Assembly: GCA_039105265.1 (NCBI GenBank)
Contig: JAPFFF010000010.1
Span: 3,162,001 to 3,226,000, forward strand
Length of the DNA stretch: 64,000 bases
From: Tritrichomonas musculus
Taxonomy: Eukaryota; Parabasalia; Tritrichomonadida; Tritrichomonadidae
Direction of reading: 5' to 3'
Numbering within the stretch: the stretch's first letter is position 1; each line of letters starts with the position of its first letter. The translations under genes and the position numbers were made by a program. This document shows positions 30,352-44,580 of this stretch, piece by piece. A model generated the notes under the pieces. That model did no database searches and was not told where the DNA came from. It saw nothing but the letters and a program-made list of their open reading frames with translations.

Positions 30352-32319
30352 ATGTCAGCAGTCGGAATTGATCTTGGTACTACTTATTCATGCGTTGGTG
30401 TCTTTCGCCACAACAGAGTAGATATCATTGCAAACGATATGGGTAATCGTACAACACCATCTTATGTCGCTTTTACAGATGAAGAACGTCTTGTCGGTGA
30501 TGCAGCAAAGAACCAAGCAGCCATGAATCCAACAAACACAGTATTCGATGCAAAACGTATGATTGGGCGTAAGTTTTCAGATCCAATTGTTCAAAAAGAT
30601 ATGCAACACTGGCCATTCAAAGTTGTTCGTGGAGACGCAGACAGGCCACGAATTCAAGTCCAATGGAAAGGTGAGACAAAGCAATTTTATCCAGAAGAAA
30701 TTTCAGCTATGGTTTTAGGTAAAATGAAAGAAGTCGCAGAAACGCAATTAACAGAAAAAGTTACAGATGCAGTTGTTACAGTTCCTGCTTATTTCAACGA
30801 TGGACAACGTCAAGCTACTAAAGATGCAGGTGTGATTGCAGGATTAAATGTTCTTCGTATTATCAATGAACCAACAGCAGCAGCAATTGCATTCGGATTA
30901 AATGAGAAATCAGACAAAGAACGTCATGTTCTTATCTTCGATCTTGGAGGTGGTACATTCGATGTTTCACTTCTTGATATTGATGGAGGTATGTTTGAAG
31001 TTAAAGCAACAGCAGGAGACACTCACCTTGGAGGTGAAGACTTTGATAGCAGAATGGTTAACTACTTTGCAGATCGTTTCCAAAAGAAATTCAAATGCGA
31101 TCTTCGTCAGTCACCACGTGCACTAAGAACACTTCGTACAGCATGTGAACGTGCTAAGAGAACATTATCAACAGCAACTACAGCTTCAATCATTTGTGAT
31201 TCGCTTTATGAAGGACACGATTTCATGGATAACATTTCACGTGCTATGTTTGAAAACTTGAATGATGAATTATTCCGTTCAACAATGAATCCAGTTGCAC
31301 AAGTTTTGAAGGATGCAAATATGTCAAAGAGTGATGTTACAGATATTGTTCTTGTTGGAGGTTCATCCAGAATTCCACGTGTTCAACAATTGCTTCAAGA
31401 TTTCTTCAATGGCAAACAACCATGCCGTGGAGTTGACCCAGATGAAGCTGTTGCATATGGTGCCGCAGTTCAAGCAGCAATCATCAAAGGAGACACATCA
31501 GAAGCAGTCAAAGACATCCTTCTTCTTGATGTTGCACCACTTTCACTTGGTATTGAAACAGCAGGAGAAATCATGACAGTTTTGATTCCTCGTAACACTA
31601 CAATTCCAGCCAAGAAATCACAAGTTTTCACAACATTCAGTGACAACCAACCAGCAGTTACAATCAAAGTTTATGAAGGAGAACGTTCAAGGACACGAGA
31701 TAACAATCTTCTTGGTACATTTGATTTAACAGGAATTCCTCCAGCGCCACGTGGAGTTCCACAAATAGAAGTTACCTTTGATGTCAACGCCGATGGTATT
31801 ATGAATGTTTCAGCGCAAGATAAATCTACCGGGAATGTTAAGAAGATCACGATTAAGAATGAGAAAGGACGTCTTTCACAATCCGATATCGATAAGATGG
31901 TTGCAGATGCCGAGAAATTCAAAGCACAAGATGAAGAAGTTCGTAAGAAAGTTGAAGCCAAGAATGCACTTGAAGGATACTGCTTTGGAGTTCGTAACTC
32001 ATTATCGAACGAACAATTTGCGAATGCCATTCCACAGACAGATAAGGACACTATCAACAAAGAAATCAACGACACGCTTGCGTGGGTTGATGCACATCAA
32101 GATGCTGAAGTTTCAGAATTTGAAAGCAAACAAAAAGAACTTGAAAGCAAATTGATGCCAATCATGCAACGCGCATATCAAGGAGCAGCACCAGGAGGAT
32201 CCGGAGCCGGAGGTCCAGGTGGAATGCCAGGCGGAATTGATCCAAATATGTTCAACCAAGGTGGCTCAGGTGGAACATCAGGAGGACACAGTGGACCACG
32301 TGTTGAAGAAGTCGATTAA
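30352..32319 (+). CDS. hsp70: Cytosolic heat-shock protein 70, array copy 2
   Basis: Its protein is identical to copy 1 (26795-28762), with the same initiator and paired upstream repeats. Confidence 0.97.
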   Translation: MSAVGIDLGTTYSCVGVFRHNRVDIIANDMGNRTTPSYVAFTDEERLVGDAAKNQAAMNPTNTVFDAKRMIGRKFSDPIVQKDMQHWPFKVVRGDADRPRIQVQWKGETKQFYPEEISAMVLGKMKEVAETQLTEKVTDAVVTVPAYFNDGQRQATKDAGVIAGLNVLRIINEPTAAAIAFGLNEKSDKERHVLIFDLGGGTFDVSLLDIDGGMFEVKATAGDTHLGGEDFDSRMVNYFADRFQKKFKCDLRQSPRALRTLRTACERAKRTLSTATTASIICDSLYEGHDFMDNISRAMFENLNDELFRSTMNPVAQVLKDANMSKSDVTDIVLVGGSSRIPRVQQLLQDFFNGKQPCRGVDPDEAVAYGAAVQAAIIKGDTSEAVKDILLLDVAPLSLGIETAGEIMTVLIPRNTTIPAKKSQVFTTFSDNQPAVTIKVYEGERSRTRDNNLLGTFDLTGIPPAPRGVPQIEVTFDVNADGIMNVSAQDKSTGNVKKITIKNEKGRLSQSDIDKMVADAEKFKAQDEEVRKKVEAKNALEGYCFGVRNSLSNEQFANAIPQTDKDTINKEINDTLAWVDAHQDAEVSEFESKQKELESKLMPIMQRAYQGAAPGGSGAGGPGGMPGGIDPNMFNQGGSGGTSGGHSGPRVEEVD

Positions 32320-32582
32320 ATTCCTATGTAATTGAATTTTTTTTTAACTTAATTCAACAAAATTGCAAAAACAAATTGTAAATTAATAAAAGCATGTTAA
32401 TATTTTATTTTAAAATTAAATCAAATATTCTTTTATTATTTTAAAACTAACTCATTTCTATTATGAAAGTAAATCAGAGAATGATAGCATTTAAAAGAAA
32501 AGAGTGACATTTTTTTATTATTATTATTATTGTCAAATGCCAGAATAAAATTAAATAAATGTAATTAATTAAGAACATTAGC

Positions 32583-32655
32583 GGGACTTTAGCTCACCTG
32601 GGAGAGCGTACGACTGAAGATCGTAAGGTACGTGGTTCGAGTCCGCGAAGTCCCA
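32583..32655 (+). tRNA. tRNA-Phe (GAA), array copy 3
   Basis: Identical to copy 1. Confidence 0.95.
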
Positions 32656-33105
32656 AAATATATTTTTTTTTTATTTATTTATTTTTGTCGAAAATCAAAA
32701 TGATTTTAAAATTTATAAATAAGAAATATAAAGTTTTCTTTTTTGTTTTTGTTTTCCATATATATTTATATTTATGTTAACACGTATGCTGAAGAAACTG
32801 TCAATAAAAATAAAAAAATTGTTTTCATTTGAAATCAATTGAGTAATACATTTGAAATAAAAATAAGAATAAAAATGAAATTTATATCAATTTAAAAGAT
32901 AAAGAGTTATATTTTAATAATTGTTATAAAATTGATTAAATGATAAGTGAAGATTGTCATAAAAATACATGACAAAACAAGACAAGACAAAATAAAAAAA
33001 AAAATTTCACAATAAAATTTATATATAATAAAGATAATAGGAAAAACAGTTAAAGTAATATAAGAAATGATATAAGTTTAAGAGTGAAGAATAGACTAAT
33101 TTATT

Positions 33106-33222
33106 GAAGCGGCCATACCCGGCTGGATACATCCAGCTCCATTCCGAACCTGGAAATTAAGCAGTCGCGGGCTGCATCAGTACTGGGCTGGGTGACTTCC
33201 CGGGAACGTGTAGTGTCGCTTC
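33106..33222 (+). rRNA. 5S rRNA, unit 3 copy a
   Basis: Same sequence as 25992-26108. Confidence 0.95.
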
Positions 33223-33379
33223 CTTTTTTTTCTTTTATAATATATATATATAATAGAAGAATACAAATATATTTTTGTTAATTTTATCAAAGCTACATTT
33301 TAAAAATCATTAAAAAAAAGCGGTTATAATAATATGCTAAATGATATAATTTTAAGAATGGAGAATAGACTAATTTATT

Positions 33380-33496
33380 GAAGCGGCCATACCCGGCTGG
33401 ATACATCCAGCTCCATTCCGAACCTGGAAATTAAGCAGTCGCGGGCTGCATCAGTACTGGGCTGGGTGACTTCCCGGGAACGTGTAGTGTCGCTTC
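33380..33496 (+). rRNA. 5S rRNA, unit 3 copy b
   Basis: Same sequence as copy a. Confidence 0.95.
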
Positions 33497-33908
33497 CTTT
33501 TTTTCTTTTCTTTTTATTAATAATATATTATATATATCTTTATATGTTTCACTTATGGTGTTGCTTCTCTAATTTATTTTTTTTTCGAAATGATTTTTTT
33601 TGTTATTTGTTTTTAGGTAAAAAACATCATTAATTATTATATGTATTCAATTTTTGGAATTATTTATGTGAAAATTTTCTAAATTGATTGACTATTTATC
33701 GAAGAAAATAGATATGTGTTTTGACTATTTATCGTCATAAAAATATTGAATGAATTCCTCTCAATCATTTTCAATATATTTGAATGATTTTCTCTCAATT
33801 TTGATTCTCCCGACCATTTAACATTTGTGAGAATGTATACAATTTTGAATGATACTAAGAAAAATGTAAATTTTAAAAATCATTTTTTTTATTTGAAACA
33901 CAAAACAA

Positions 33909-35876
33909 ATGTCAGCAGTCGGAATTGATCTTGGTACTACTTATTCATGCGTTGGTGTCTTTCGCCACAACAGAGTAGATATCATTGCAAACGATATGGG
34001 TAATCGTACAACACCATCTTATGTCGCTTTTACAGATGAAGAACGTCTTGTCGGTGATGCAGCAAAGAACCAAGCAGCCATGAATCCAACAAACACAGTA
34101 TTCGATGCAAAACGTATGATTGGGCGTAAGTTTTCAGATCCAATTGTTCAAAAAGATATGCAACACTGGCCATTCAAAGTTGTTCGTGGAGACGCAGACA
34201 GGCCACGAATTCAAGTCCAATGGAAAGGTGAGACAAAGCAATTTTATCCAGAAGAAATTTCAGCTATGGTTTTAGGTAAAATGAAAGAAGTCGCAGAAAC
34301 GCAATTAACAGAAAAAGTTACAGATGCAGTTGTTACAGTTCCTGCTTATTTCAACGATGGACAACGTCAAGCTACTAAAGATGCAGGTGTGATTGCAGGA
34401 TTAAATGTTCTTCGTATTATCAATGAACCAACAGCAGCAGCAATTGCATTCGGATTAAATGAGAAATCAGACAAAGAACGTCATGTTCTTATCTTCGATC
34501 TTGGAGGTGGTACATTCGATGTTTCACTTCTTGATATTGATGGAGGTATGTTTGAAGTTAAAGCAACAGCAGGAGACACTCACCTTGGAGGTGAAGACTT
34601 TGATAGCAGAATGGTTAACTACTTTGCAGATCGTTTCCAAAAGAAATTCAAATGCGATCTTCGTCAGTCACCACGTGCACTAAGAACACTTCGTACAGCA
34701 TGTGAACGTGCTAAGAGAACATTATCAACAGCAACTACAGCTTCAATCATTTGTGATTCGCTTTATGAAGGACACGATTTCATGGATAACATTTCACGTG
34801 CTATGTTTGAAAACTTGAATGATGAATTATTCCGTTCAACAATGAATCCAGTTGCACAAGTTTTGAAGGATGCAAATATGTCAAAGAGTGATGTTACAGA
34901 TATTGTTCTTGTTGGAGGTTCATCCAGAATTCCACGTGTTCAACAATTGCTTCAAGATTTCTTCAATGGCAAACAACCATGCCGTGGAGTTGACCCAGAT
35001 GAAGCTGTTGCATATGGTGCCGCAGTTCAAGCAGCAATCATCAAAGGAGACACATCAGAAGCAGTCAAAGACATCCTTCTTCTTGATGTTGCACCACTTT
35101 CACTTGGTATTGAAACAGCAGGAGAAATCATGACAGTTTTGATTCCTCGTAACACTACAATTCCAGCCAAGAAATCACAAGTTTTCACAACATTCAGTGA
35201 CAACCAACCAGCAGTTACAATCAAAGTTTATGAAGGAGAACGTTCAAGGACACGAGATAACAATCTTCTTGGTACATTTGATTTAACAGGAATTCCTCCA
35301 GCGCCACGTGGAGTTCCACAAATAGAAGTTACCTTTGATGTCAACGCCGATGGTATTATGAATGTTTCAGCGCAAGATAAATCTACCGGGAATGTTAAGA
35401 AGATCACGATTAAGAATGAGAAAGGACGTCTTTCACAATCCGATATCGATAAGATGGTTGCAGATGCCGAGAAATTCAAAGCACAAGATGAAGAAGTTCG
35501 TAAGAAAGTTGAAGCCAAGAATGCACTTGAAGGATACTGCTTTGGAGTTCGTAACTCATTATCGAACGAACAATTTGCGAATGCCATTCCACAGACAGAT
35601 AAGGACACTATCAACAAAGAAATCAACGACACGCTTGCGTGGGTTGATGCACATCAAGATGCTGAAGTTTCAGAATTTGAAAGCAAACAAAAAGAACTTG
35701 AAAGCAAATTGATGCCAATCATGCAACGCGCATATCAAGGAGCAGCACCAGGAGGATCCGGAGCCGGAGGTCCAGGTGGAATGCCAGGCGGAATTGATCC
35801 AAATATGTTCAACCAAGGTGGCTCAGGTGGAACATCAGGAGGACACAGTGGACCACGTGTTGAAGAAGTCGATTAA
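33909..35876 (+). CDS. hsp70: Cytosolic heat-shock protein 70, array copy 3
   Basis: Protein identical to copy 1. Confidence 0.97.
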   Translation: MSAVGIDLGTTYSCVGVFRHNRVDIIANDMGNRTTPSYVAFTDEERLVGDAAKNQAAMNPTNTVFDAKRMIGRKFSDPIVQKDMQHWPFKVVRGDADRPRIQVQWKGETKQFYPEEISAMVLGKMKEVAETQLTEKVTDAVVTVPAYFNDGQRQATKDAGVIAGLNVLRIINEPTAAAIAFGLNEKSDKERHVLIFDLGGGTFDVSLLDIDGGMFEVKATAGDTHLGGEDFDSRMVNYFADRFQKKFKCDLRQSPRALRTLRTACERAKRTLSTATTASIICDSLYEGHDFMDNISRAMFENLNDELFRSTMNPVAQVLKDANMSKSDVTDIVLVGGSSRIPRVQQLLQDFFNGKQPCRGVDPDEAVAYGAAVQAAIIKGDTSEAVKDILLLDVAPLSLGIETAGEIMTVLIPRNTTIPAKKSQVFTTFSDNQPAVTIKVYEGERSRTRDNNLLGTFDLTGIPPAPRGVPQIEVTFDVNADGIMNVSAQDKSTGNVKKITIKNEKGRLSQSDIDKMVADAEKFKAQDEEVRKKVEAKNALEGYCFGVRNSLSNEQFANAIPQTDKDTINKEINDTLAWVDAHQDAEVSEFESKQKELESKLMPIMQRAYQGAAPGGSGAGGPGGMPGGIDPNMFNQGGSGGTSGGHSGPRVEEVD

Positions 35877-36139
35877 ATTCCTATGTAATTGAATTTTTTT
35901 TTAACTTAATTCAACAAAATTGCAAAAACAAATTGTAAATTAATAAAAGCATGTTAATATTTTATTTTAAAATTAAATCAAATATTCTTTTATTATTTTA
36001 AAACTAACTCATTTCTATTATGAAAGTAAATCAGAGAATGATAGCATTTAAAAGAAAAGAGTGACATTTTTTTATTATTATTATTATTGTCAAATGCCAG
36101 AATAAAATTAAATAAATGTAATTAATTAAGAACATTAGC

Positions 36140-36212
36140 GGGACTTTAGCTCACCTGGGAGAGCGTACGACTGAAGATCGTAAGGTACGTGGTTCGAGTC
36201 CGCGAAGTCCCA
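36140..36212 (+). tRNA. tRNA-Phe (GAA), array copy 4
   Basis: Identical to copy 1. Confidence 0.95.
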
Positions 36213-36662
36213 AAATATATTTTTTTTTTATTTATTTATTTTTGTCGAAAATCAAAATGATTTTAAAATTTATAAATAAGAAATATAAAGTTTTCTTTTT
36301 TGTTTTTGTTTTCCATATATATTTATATTTATGTTAACACGTATGCTGAAGAAACTGTCAATAAAAATAAAAAAATTGTTTTCATTTGAAATCAATTGAG
36401 TAATACATTTGAAATAAAAATAAGAATAAAAATGAAATTTATATCAATTTAAAAGATAAAGAGTTATATTTTAATAATTGTTATAAAATTGATTAAATGA
36501 TAAGTGAAGATTGTCATAAAAATACATGACAAAACAAGACAAGACAAAATAAAAAAAAAAATTTCACAATAAAATTTATATATAATAAAGATAATAGGAA
36601 AAACAGTTAAAGTAATATAAGAAATGATATAAGTTTAAGAGTGAAGAATAGACTAATTTATT

Positions 36663-36779
36663 GAAGCGGCCATACCCGGCTGGATACATCCAGCTCCATT
36701 CCGAACCTGGAAATTAAGCAGTCGCGGGCTGCATCAGTACTGGGCTGGGTGACTTCCCGGGAACGTGTAGTGTCGCTTC
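36663..36779 (+). rRNA. 5S rRNA, unit 4 copy a
   Basis: Same sequence as 25992-26108. Confidence 0.95.
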
Positions 36780-36936
36780 CTTTTTTTTCTTTTATAATAT
36801 ATATATATAATAGAAGAATACAAATATATTTTTGTTAATTTTATCAAAGCTACATTTTAAAAATCATTAAAAAAAAGCGGTTATAATAATATGCTAAATG
36901 ATATAATTTTAAGAATGGAGAATAGACTAATTTATT

Positions 36937-37053
36937 GAAGCGGCCATACCCGGCTGGATACATCCAGCTCCATTCCGAACCTGGAAATTAAGCAGTCGCG
37001 GGCTGCATCAGTACTGGGCTGGGTGACTTCCCGGGAACGTGTAGTGTCGCTTC
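36937..37053 (+). rRNA. 5S rRNA, unit 4 copy b
   Basis: Same sequence as copy a. Confidence 0.95.
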
Positions 37054-37465
37054 CTTTTTTTCTTTTCTTTTTATTAATAATATATTATATATATCTTTAT
37101 ATGTTTCACTTATGGTGTTGCTTCTCTAATTTATTTTTTTTTCGAAATGATTTTTTTTGTTATTTGTTTTTAGGTAAAAAACATCATTAATTATTATATG
37201 TATTCAATTTTTGGAATTATTTATGTGAAAATTTTCTAAATTGATTGACTATTTATCGAAGAAAATAGATATGTGTTTTGACTATTTATCGTCATAAAAA
37301 TATTGAATGAATTCCTCTCAATCATTTTCAATATATTTGAATGATTTTCTCTCAATTTTGATTCTCCCGACCATTTAACATTTGTGAGAATGTATACAAT
37401 TTTGAATGATACTAAGAAAAATGTAAATTTTAAAAATCATTTTTTTTATTTGAAACACAAAACAA

Positions 37466-39433
37466 ATGTCAGCAGTCGGAATTGATCTTGGTACTACTTA
37501 TTCATGCGTTGGTGTCTTTCGCCACAACAGAGTAGATATCATTGCAAACGATATGGGTAATCGTACAACACCATCTTATGTCGCTTTTACAGATGAAGAA
37601 CGTCTTGTCGGTGATGCAGCAAAGAACCAAGCAGCCATGAATCCAACAAACACAGTATTCGATGCAAAACGTATGATTGGGCGTAAGTTTTCAGATCCAA
37701 TTGTTCAAAAAGATATGCAACACTGGCCATTCAAAGTTGTTCGTGGAGACGCAGACAGGCCACGAATTCAAGTCCAATGGAAAGGTGAGACAAAGCAATT
37801 TTATCCAGAAGAAATTTCAGCTATGGTTTTAGGTAAAATGAAAGAAGTCGCAGAAACGCAATTAACAGAAAAAGTTACAGATGCAGTTGTTACAGTTCCT
37901 GCTTATTTCAACGATGGACAACGTCAAGCTACTAAAGATGCAGGTGTGATTGCAGGATTAAATGTTCTTCGTATTATCAATGAACCAACAGCAGCAGCAA
38001 TTGCATTCGGATTAAATGAGAAATCAGACAAAGAACGTCATGTTCTTATCTTCGATCTTGGAGGTGGTACATTCGATGTTTCACTTCTTGATATTGATGG
38101 AGGTATGTTTGAAGTTAAAGCAACAGCAGGAGACACTCACCTTGGAGGTGAAGACTTTGATAGCAGAATGGTTAACTACTTTGCAGATCGTTTCCAAAAG
38201 AAATTCAAATGCGATCTTCGTCAGTCACCACGTGCACTAAGAACACTTCGTACAGCATGTGAACGTGCTAAGAGAACATTATCAACAGCAACTACAGCTT
38301 CAATCATTTGTGATTCGCTTTATGAAGGACACGATTTCATGGATAACATTTCACGTGCTATGTTTGAAAACTTGAATGATGAATTATTCCGTTCAACAAT
38401 GAATCCAGTTGCACAAGTTTTGAAGGATGCAAATATGTCAAAGAGTGATGTTACAGATATTGTTCTTGTTGGAGGTTCATCCAGAATTCCACGTGTTCAA
38501 CAATTGCTTCAAGATTTCTTCAATGGCAAACAACCATGCCGTGGAGTTGACCCAGATGAAGCTGTTGCATATGGTGCCGCAGTTCAAGCAGCAATCATCA
38601 AAGGAGACACATCAGAAGCAGTCAAAGACATCCTTCTTCTTGATGTTGCACCACTTTCACTTGGTATTGAAACAGCAGGAGAAATCATGACAGTTTTGAT
38701 TCCTCGTAACACTACAATTCCAGCCAAGAAATCACAAGTTTTCACAACATTCAGTGACAACCAACCAGCAGTTACAATCAAAGTTTATGAAGGAGAACGT
38801 TCAAGGACACGAGATAACAATCTTCTTGGTACATTTGATTTAACAGGAATTCCTCCAGCGCCACGTGGAGTTCCACAAATAGAAGTTACCTTTGATGTCA
38901 ACGCCGATGGTATTATGAATGTTTCAGCGCAAGATAAATCTACCGGGAATGTTAAGAAGATCACGATTAAGAATGAGAAAGGACGTCTTTCACAATCCGA
39001 TATCGATAAGATGGTTGCAGATGCCGAGAAATTCAAAGCACAAGATGAAGAAGTTCGTAAGAAAGTTGAAGCCAAGAATGCACTTGAAGGATACTGCTTT
39101 GGAGTTCGTAACTCATTATCGAACGAACAATTTGCGAATGCCATTCCACAGACAGATAAGGACACTATCAACAAAGAAATCAACGACACGCTTGCGTGGG
39201 TTGATGCACATCAAGATGCTGAAGTTTCAGAATTTGAAAGCAAACAAAAAGAACTTGAAAGCAAATTGATGCCAATCATGCAACGCGCATATCAAGGAGC
39301 AGCACCAGGAGGATCCGGAGCCGGAGGTCCAGGTGGAATGCCAGGCGGAATTGATCCAAATATGTTCAACCAAGGTGGCTCAGGTGGAACATCAGGAGGA
39401 CACAGTGGACCACGTGTTGAAGAAGTCGATTAA
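37466..39433 (+). CDS. hsp70: Cytosolic heat-shock protein 70, array copy 4
   Basis: Protein identical to copy 1. Confidence 0.97.
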   Translation: MSAVGIDLGTTYSCVGVFRHNRVDIIANDMGNRTTPSYVAFTDEERLVGDAAKNQAAMNPTNTVFDAKRMIGRKFSDPIVQKDMQHWPFKVVRGDADRPRIQVQWKGETKQFYPEEISAMVLGKMKEVAETQLTEKVTDAVVTVPAYFNDGQRQATKDAGVIAGLNVLRIINEPTAAAIAFGLNEKSDKERHVLIFDLGGGTFDVSLLDIDGGMFEVKATAGDTHLGGEDFDSRMVNYFADRFQKKFKCDLRQSPRALRTLRTACERAKRTLSTATTASIICDSLYEGHDFMDNISRAMFENLNDELFRSTMNPVAQVLKDANMSKSDVTDIVLVGGSSRIPRVQQLLQDFFNGKQPCRGVDPDEAVAYGAAVQAAIIKGDTSEAVKDILLLDVAPLSLGIETAGEIMTVLIPRNTTIPAKKSQVFTTFSDNQPAVTIKVYEGERSRTRDNNLLGTFDLTGIPPAPRGVPQIEVTFDVNADGIMNVSAQDKSTGNVKKITIKNEKGRLSQSDIDKMVADAEKFKAQDEEVRKKVEAKNALEGYCFGVRNSLSNEQFANAIPQTDKDTINKEINDTLAWVDAHQDAEVSEFESKQKELESKLMPIMQRAYQGAAPGGSGAGGPGGMPGGIDPNMFNQGGSGGTSGGHSGPRVEEVD

Positions 39434-39696
39434 ATTCCTATGTAATTGAATTTTTTTTTAACTTAATTCAACAAAATTGCAAAAACAAATTGTAAATTAA
39501 TAAAAGCATGTTAATATTTTATTTTAAAATTAAATCAAATATTCTTTTATTATTTTAAAACTAACTCATTTCTATTATGAAAGTAAATCAGAGAATGATA
39601 GCATTTAAAAGAAAAGAGTGACATTTTTTTATTATTATTATTATTGTCAAATGCCAGAATAAAATTAAATAAATGTAATTAATTAAGAACATTAGC

Positions 39697-39769
39697 GGGA
39701 CTTTAGCTCACCTGGGAGAGCGTACGACTGAAGATCGTAAGGTACGTGGTTCGAGTCCGCGAAGTCCCA
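39697..39769 (+). tRNA. tRNA-Phe (GAA), array copy 5
   Basis: Identical to copy 1. Confidence 0.95.
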
Positions 39770-40219
39770 AAATATATTTTTTTTTTATTTATTTATTTTT
39801 GTCGAAAATCAAAATGATTTTAAAATTTATAAATAAGAAATATAAAGTTTTCTTTTTTGTTTTTGTTTTCCATATATATTTATATTTATGTTAACACGTA
39901 TGCTGAAGAAACTGTCAATAAAAATAAAAAAATTGTTTTCATTTGAAATCAATTGAGTAATACATTTGAAATAAAAATAAGAATAAAAATGAAATTTATA
40001 TCAATTTAAAAGATAAAGAGTTATATTTTAATAATTGTTATAAAATTGATTAAATGATAAGTGAAGATTGTCATAAAAATACATGACAAAACAAGACAAG
40101 ACAAAATAAAAAAAAAAATTTCACAATAAAATTTATATATAATAAAGATAATAGGAAAAACAGTTAAAGTAATATAAGAAATGATATAAGTTTAAGAGTG
40201 AAGAATAGACTAATTTATT

Positions 40220-40336
40220 GAAGCGGCCATACCCGGCTGGATACATCCAGCTCCATTCCGAACCTGGAAATTAAGCAGTCGCGGGCTGCATCAGTACTGG
40301 GCTGGGTGACTTCCCGGGAACGTGTAGTGTCGCTTC
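40220..40336 (+). rRNA. 5S rRNA, unit 5 copy a
   Basis: Same sequence as 25992-26108. Confidence 0.95.
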
Positions 40337-40493
40337 CTTTTTTTTCTTTTATAATATATATATATAATAGAAGAATACAAATATATTTTTGTTAATTTTA
40401 TCAAAGCTACATTTTAAAAATCATTAAAAAAAAGCGGTTATAATAATATGCTAAATGATATAATTTTAAGAATGGAGAATAGACTAATTTATT

Positions 40494-40610
40494 GAAGCGG
40501 CCATACCCGGCTGGATACATCCAGCTCCATTCCGAACCTGGAAATTAAGCAGTCGCGGGCTGCATCAGTACTGGGCTGGGTGACTTCCCGGGAACGTGTA
40601 GTGTCGCTTC
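40494..40610 (+). rRNA. 5S rRNA, unit 5 copy b
   Basis: Same sequence as copy a. Confidence 0.95.
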
Positions 40611-41022
40611 CTTTTTTTCTTTTCTTTTTATTAATAATATATTATATATATCTTTATATGTTTCACTTATGGTGTTGCTTCTCTAATTTATTTTTTTTTC
40701 GAAATGATTTTTTTTGTTATTTGTTTTTAGGTAAAAAACATCATTAATTATTATATGTATTCAATTTTTGGAATTATTTATGTGAAAATTTTCTAAATTG
40801 ATTGACTATTTATCGAAGAAAATAGATATGTGTTTTGACTATTTATCGTCATAAAAATATTGAATGAATTCCTCTCAATCATTTTCAATATATTTGAATG
40901 ATTTTCTCTCAATTTTGATTCTCCCGACCATTTAACATTTGTGAGAATGTATACAATTTTGAATGATACTAAGAAAAATGTAAATTTTAAAAATCATTTT
41001 TTTTATTTGAAACACAAAACAA

Positions 41023-42990
41023 ATGTCAGCAGTCGGAATTGATCTTGGTACTACTTATTCATGCGTTGGTGTCTTTCGCCACAACAGAGTAGATATCATT
41101 GCAAACGATATGGGTAATCGTACAACACCATCTTATGTCGCTTTTACAGATGAAGAACGTCTTGTCGGTGATGCAGCAAAGAACCAAGCAGCCATGAATC
41201 CAACAAACACAGTATTCGATGCAAAACGTATGATTGGGCGTAAGTTTTCAGATCCAATTGTTCAAAAAGATATGCAACACTGGCCATTCAAAGTTGTTCG
41301 TGGAGACGCAGAGAGGCCACGAATTCAAGTCCAATGGAAAGGTGAGACAAAGCAATTTTATCCAGAAGAAATTTCAGCTATGGTTTTAGGTAAAATGAAA
41401 GAAGTCGCAGAAACGCAATTAACAGAAAAAGTTACAGATGCAGTTGTTACAGTTCCTGCTTATTTCAACGATGGACAACGTCAAGCTACTAAAGATGCAG
41501 GTGTGATTGCAGGATTAAATGTTCTTCGTATTATCAATGAACCAACAGCAGCAGCAATTGCATTCGGATTAAATGAGAAATCAGACAAAGAACGTCATGT
41601 TCTTATCTTCGATCTTGGAGGTGGTACATTCGATGTTTCACTTCTTGATATTGATGGAGGTATGTTTGAAGTTAAAGCAACAGCAGGAGACACTCACCTT
41701 GGAGGTGAAGACTTTGATAGCAGAATGGTTAACTACTTTGCAGATCGTTTCCAAAAGAAATTCAAATGCGATCTTCGTCAGTCACCACGTGCACTAAGAA
41801 CACTTCGTACAGCATGTGAACGTGCTAAGAGAACATTATCAACAGCAACTACAGCTTCAATCATTTGTGATTCGCTTTATGAAGGACACGATTTCATGGA
41901 TAACATTTCACGTGCTATGTTTGAAAACTTGAATGATGAATTATTCCGTTCAACAATGAATCCAGTTGCACAAGTTTTGAAGGATGCAAATATGTCAAAG
42001 AGTGATGTTACAGATATTGTTCTTGTTGGAGGTTCATCCAGAATTCCACGTGTTCAACAATTGCTTCAAGATTTCTTCAATGGCAAACAACCATGCCGTG
42101 GAGTTGACCCAGATGAAGCTGTTGCATATGGTGCCGCAGTTCAAGCAGCAATCATCAAAGGAGACACATCAGAAGCAGTCAAAGACATCCTTCTTCTTGA
42201 TGTTGCACCACTTTCACTTGGTATTGAAACAGCAGGAGAAATCATGACAGTTTTGATTCCTCGTAACACTACAATTCCAGCCAAGAAATCACAAGTTTTC
42301 ACAACATTCAGTGACAACCAACCAGCAGTTACAATCAAAGTTTATGAAGGAGAACGTTCAAGGACACGAGATAACAATCTTCTTGGTACATTTGATTTAA
42401 CAGGAATTCCTCCAGCGCCACGTGGAGTTCCACAAATAGAAGTTACCTTTGATGTCAACGCCGATGGTATTATGAATGTTTCAGCGCAAGATAAATCTAC
42501 CGGGAATGTTAAGAAGATCACGATTAAGAATGAGAAAGGACGTCTTTCACAATCCGATATCGATAAGATGGTTGCAGATGCCGAGAAATTCAAAGCACAA
42601 GATGAAGAAGTTCGTAAGAAAGTTGAAGCCAAGAATGCACTTGAAGGATACTGCTTTGGAGTTCGTAACTCATTATCGAACGAACAATTTGCGAATGCCA
42701 TTCCACAGACAGATAAGGACACTATCAACAAAGAAATCAACGACACGCTTGCGTGGGTTGATGCACATCAAGATGCTGAAGTTTCAGAATTTGAAAGCAA
42801 ACAAAAAGAACTTGAAAGCAAATTGATGCCAATCATGCAACGCGCATATCAAGGAGCAGCACCAGGAGGATCCGGAGCCGGAGGTCCAGGTGGAATGCCA
42901 GGCGGAATTGATCCAAATATGTTCAACCAAGGTGGCTCAGGTGGAACATCAGGAGGACACAGTGGACCACGTGTTGAAGAAGTCGATTAA
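41023..42990 (+). CDS. hsp70: Cytosolic heat-shock protein 70, array copy 5 (D97E variant)
   Basis: It differs from copy 1 by one residue: codon 97 is GAG (Glu) instead of GAC (Asp), base 41313. The change is conservative and lies in the variable segment [12 protein letters not shown] of the ATPase domain, away from catalytic residues. The copy at 58809 has the same variant. Confidence 0.97.
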   Translation: MSAVGIDLGTTYSCVGVFRHNRVDIIANDMGNRTTPSYVAFTDEERLVGDAAKNQAAMNPTNTVFDAKRMIGRKFSDPIVQKDMQHWPFKVVRGDAERPRIQVQWKGETKQFYPEEISAMVLGKMKEVAETQLTEKVTDAVVTVPAYFNDGQRQATKDAGVIAGLNVLRIINEPTAAAIAFGLNEKSDKERHVLIFDLGGGTFDVSLLDIDGGMFEVKATAGDTHLGGEDFDSRMVNYFADRFQKKFKCDLRQSPRALRTLRTACERAKRTLSTATTASIICDSLYEGHDFMDNISRAMFENLNDELFRSTMNPVAQVLKDANMSKSDVTDIVLVGGSSRIPRVQQLLQDFFNGKQPCRGVDPDEAVAYGAAVQAAIIKGDTSEAVKDILLLDVAPLSLGIETAGEIMTVLIPRNTTIPAKKSQVFTTFSDNQPAVTIKVYEGERSRTRDNNLLGTFDLTGIPPAPRGVPQIEVTFDVNADGIMNVSAQDKSTGNVKKITIKNEKGRLSQSDIDKMVADAEKFKAQDEEVRKKVEAKNALEGYCFGVRNSLSNEQFANAIPQTDKDTINKEINDTLAWVDAHQDAEVSEFESKQKELESKLMPIMQRAYQGAAPGGSGAGGPGGMPGGIDPNMFNQGGSGGTSGGHSGPRVEEVD

Positions 42991-43253
42991 ATTCCTATGT
43001 AATTGAATTTTTTTTTAACTTAATTCAACAAAATTGCAAAAACAAATTGTAAATTAATAAAAGCATGTTAATATTTTATTTTAAAATTAAATCAAATATT
43101 CTTTTATTATTTTAAAACTAACTCATTTCTATTATGAAAGTAAATCAGAGAATGATAGCATTTAAAAGAAAAGAGTGACATTTTTTTATTATTATTATTA
43201 TTGTCAAATGCCAGAATAAAATTAAATAAATGTAATTAATTAAGAACATTAGC

Positions 43254-43326
43254 GGGACTTTAGCTCACCTGGGAGAGCGTACGACTGAAGATCGTAAGGT
43301 ACGTGGTTCGAGTCCGCGAAGTCCCA
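43254..43326 (+). tRNA. tRNA-Phe (GAA), array copy 6
   Basis: Identical to copy 1. Confidence 0.95.
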
Positions 43327-43776
43327 AAATATATTTTTTTTTTATTTATTTATTTTTGTCGAAAATCAAAATGATTTTAAAATTTATAAATAAGAAATAT
43401 AAAGTTTTCTTTTTTGTTTTTGTTTTCCATATATATTTATATTTATGTTAACACGTATGCTGAAGAAACTGTCAATAAAAATAAAAAAATTGTTTTCATT
43501 TGAAATCAATTGAGTAATACATTTGAAATAAAAATAAGAATAAAAATGAAATTTATATCAATTTAAAAGATAAAGAGTTATATTTTAATAATTGTTATAA
43601 AATTGATTAAATGATAAGTGAAGATTGTCATAAAAATACATGACAAAACAAGACAAGACAAAATAAAAAAAAAAATTTCACAATAAAATTTATATATAAT
43701 AAAGATAATAGGAAAAACAGTTAAAGTAATATAAGAAATGATATAAGTTTAAGAGTGAAGAATAGACTAATTTATT

Positions 43777-43893
43777 GAAGCGGCCATACCCGGCTGGATA
43801 CATCCAGCTCCATTCCGAACCTGGAAATTAAGCAGTCGCGGGCTGCATCAGTACTGGGCTGGGTGACTTCCCGGGAACGTGTAGTGTCGCTTC
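43777..43893 (+). rRNA. 5S rRNA, unit 6 copy a
   Basis: Same sequence as 25992-26108. Confidence 0.95.
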
Positions 43894-44050
43894 CTTTTTT
43901 TTCTTTTATAATATATATATATAATAGAAGAATACAAATATATTTTTGTTAATTTTATCAAAGCTACATTTTAAAAATCATTAAAAAAAAGCGGTTATAA
44001 TAATATGCTAAATGATATAATTTTAAGAATGGAGAATAGACTAATTTATT

Positions 44051-44167
44051 GAAGCGGCCATACCCGGCTGGATACATCCAGCTCCATTCCGAACCTGGAA
44101 ATTAAGCAGTCGCGGGCTGCATCAGTACTGGGCTGGGTGACTTCCCGGGAACGTGTAGTGTCGCTTC
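44051..44167 (+). rRNA. 5S rRNA, unit 6 copy b
   Basis: Same sequence as copy a. The spacer after it has one extra T in a T-run (near 44264-44272), which makes this unit 3,558 bp. Confidence 0.95.
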
Positions 44168-44580
44168 CTTTTTTTCTTTTCTTTTTATTAATAATATATT
44201 ATATATATCTTTATATGTTTCACTTATGGTGTTGCTTCTCTAATTTATTTTTTTTTCGAAATGATTTTTTTTTGTTATTTGTTTTTAGGTAAAAAACATC
44301 ATTAATTATTATATGTATTCAATTTTTGGAATTATTTATGTGAAAATTTTCTAAATTGATTGACTATTTATCGAAGAAAATAGATATGTGTTTTGACTAT
44401 TTATCGTCATAAAAATATTGAATGAATTCCTCTCAATCATTTTCAATATATTTGAATGATTTTCTCTCAATTTTGATTCTCCCGACCATTTAACATTTGT
44501 GAGAATGTATACAATTTTGAATGATACTAAGAAAAATGTAAATTTTAAAAATCATTTTTTTTATTTGAAACACAAAACAA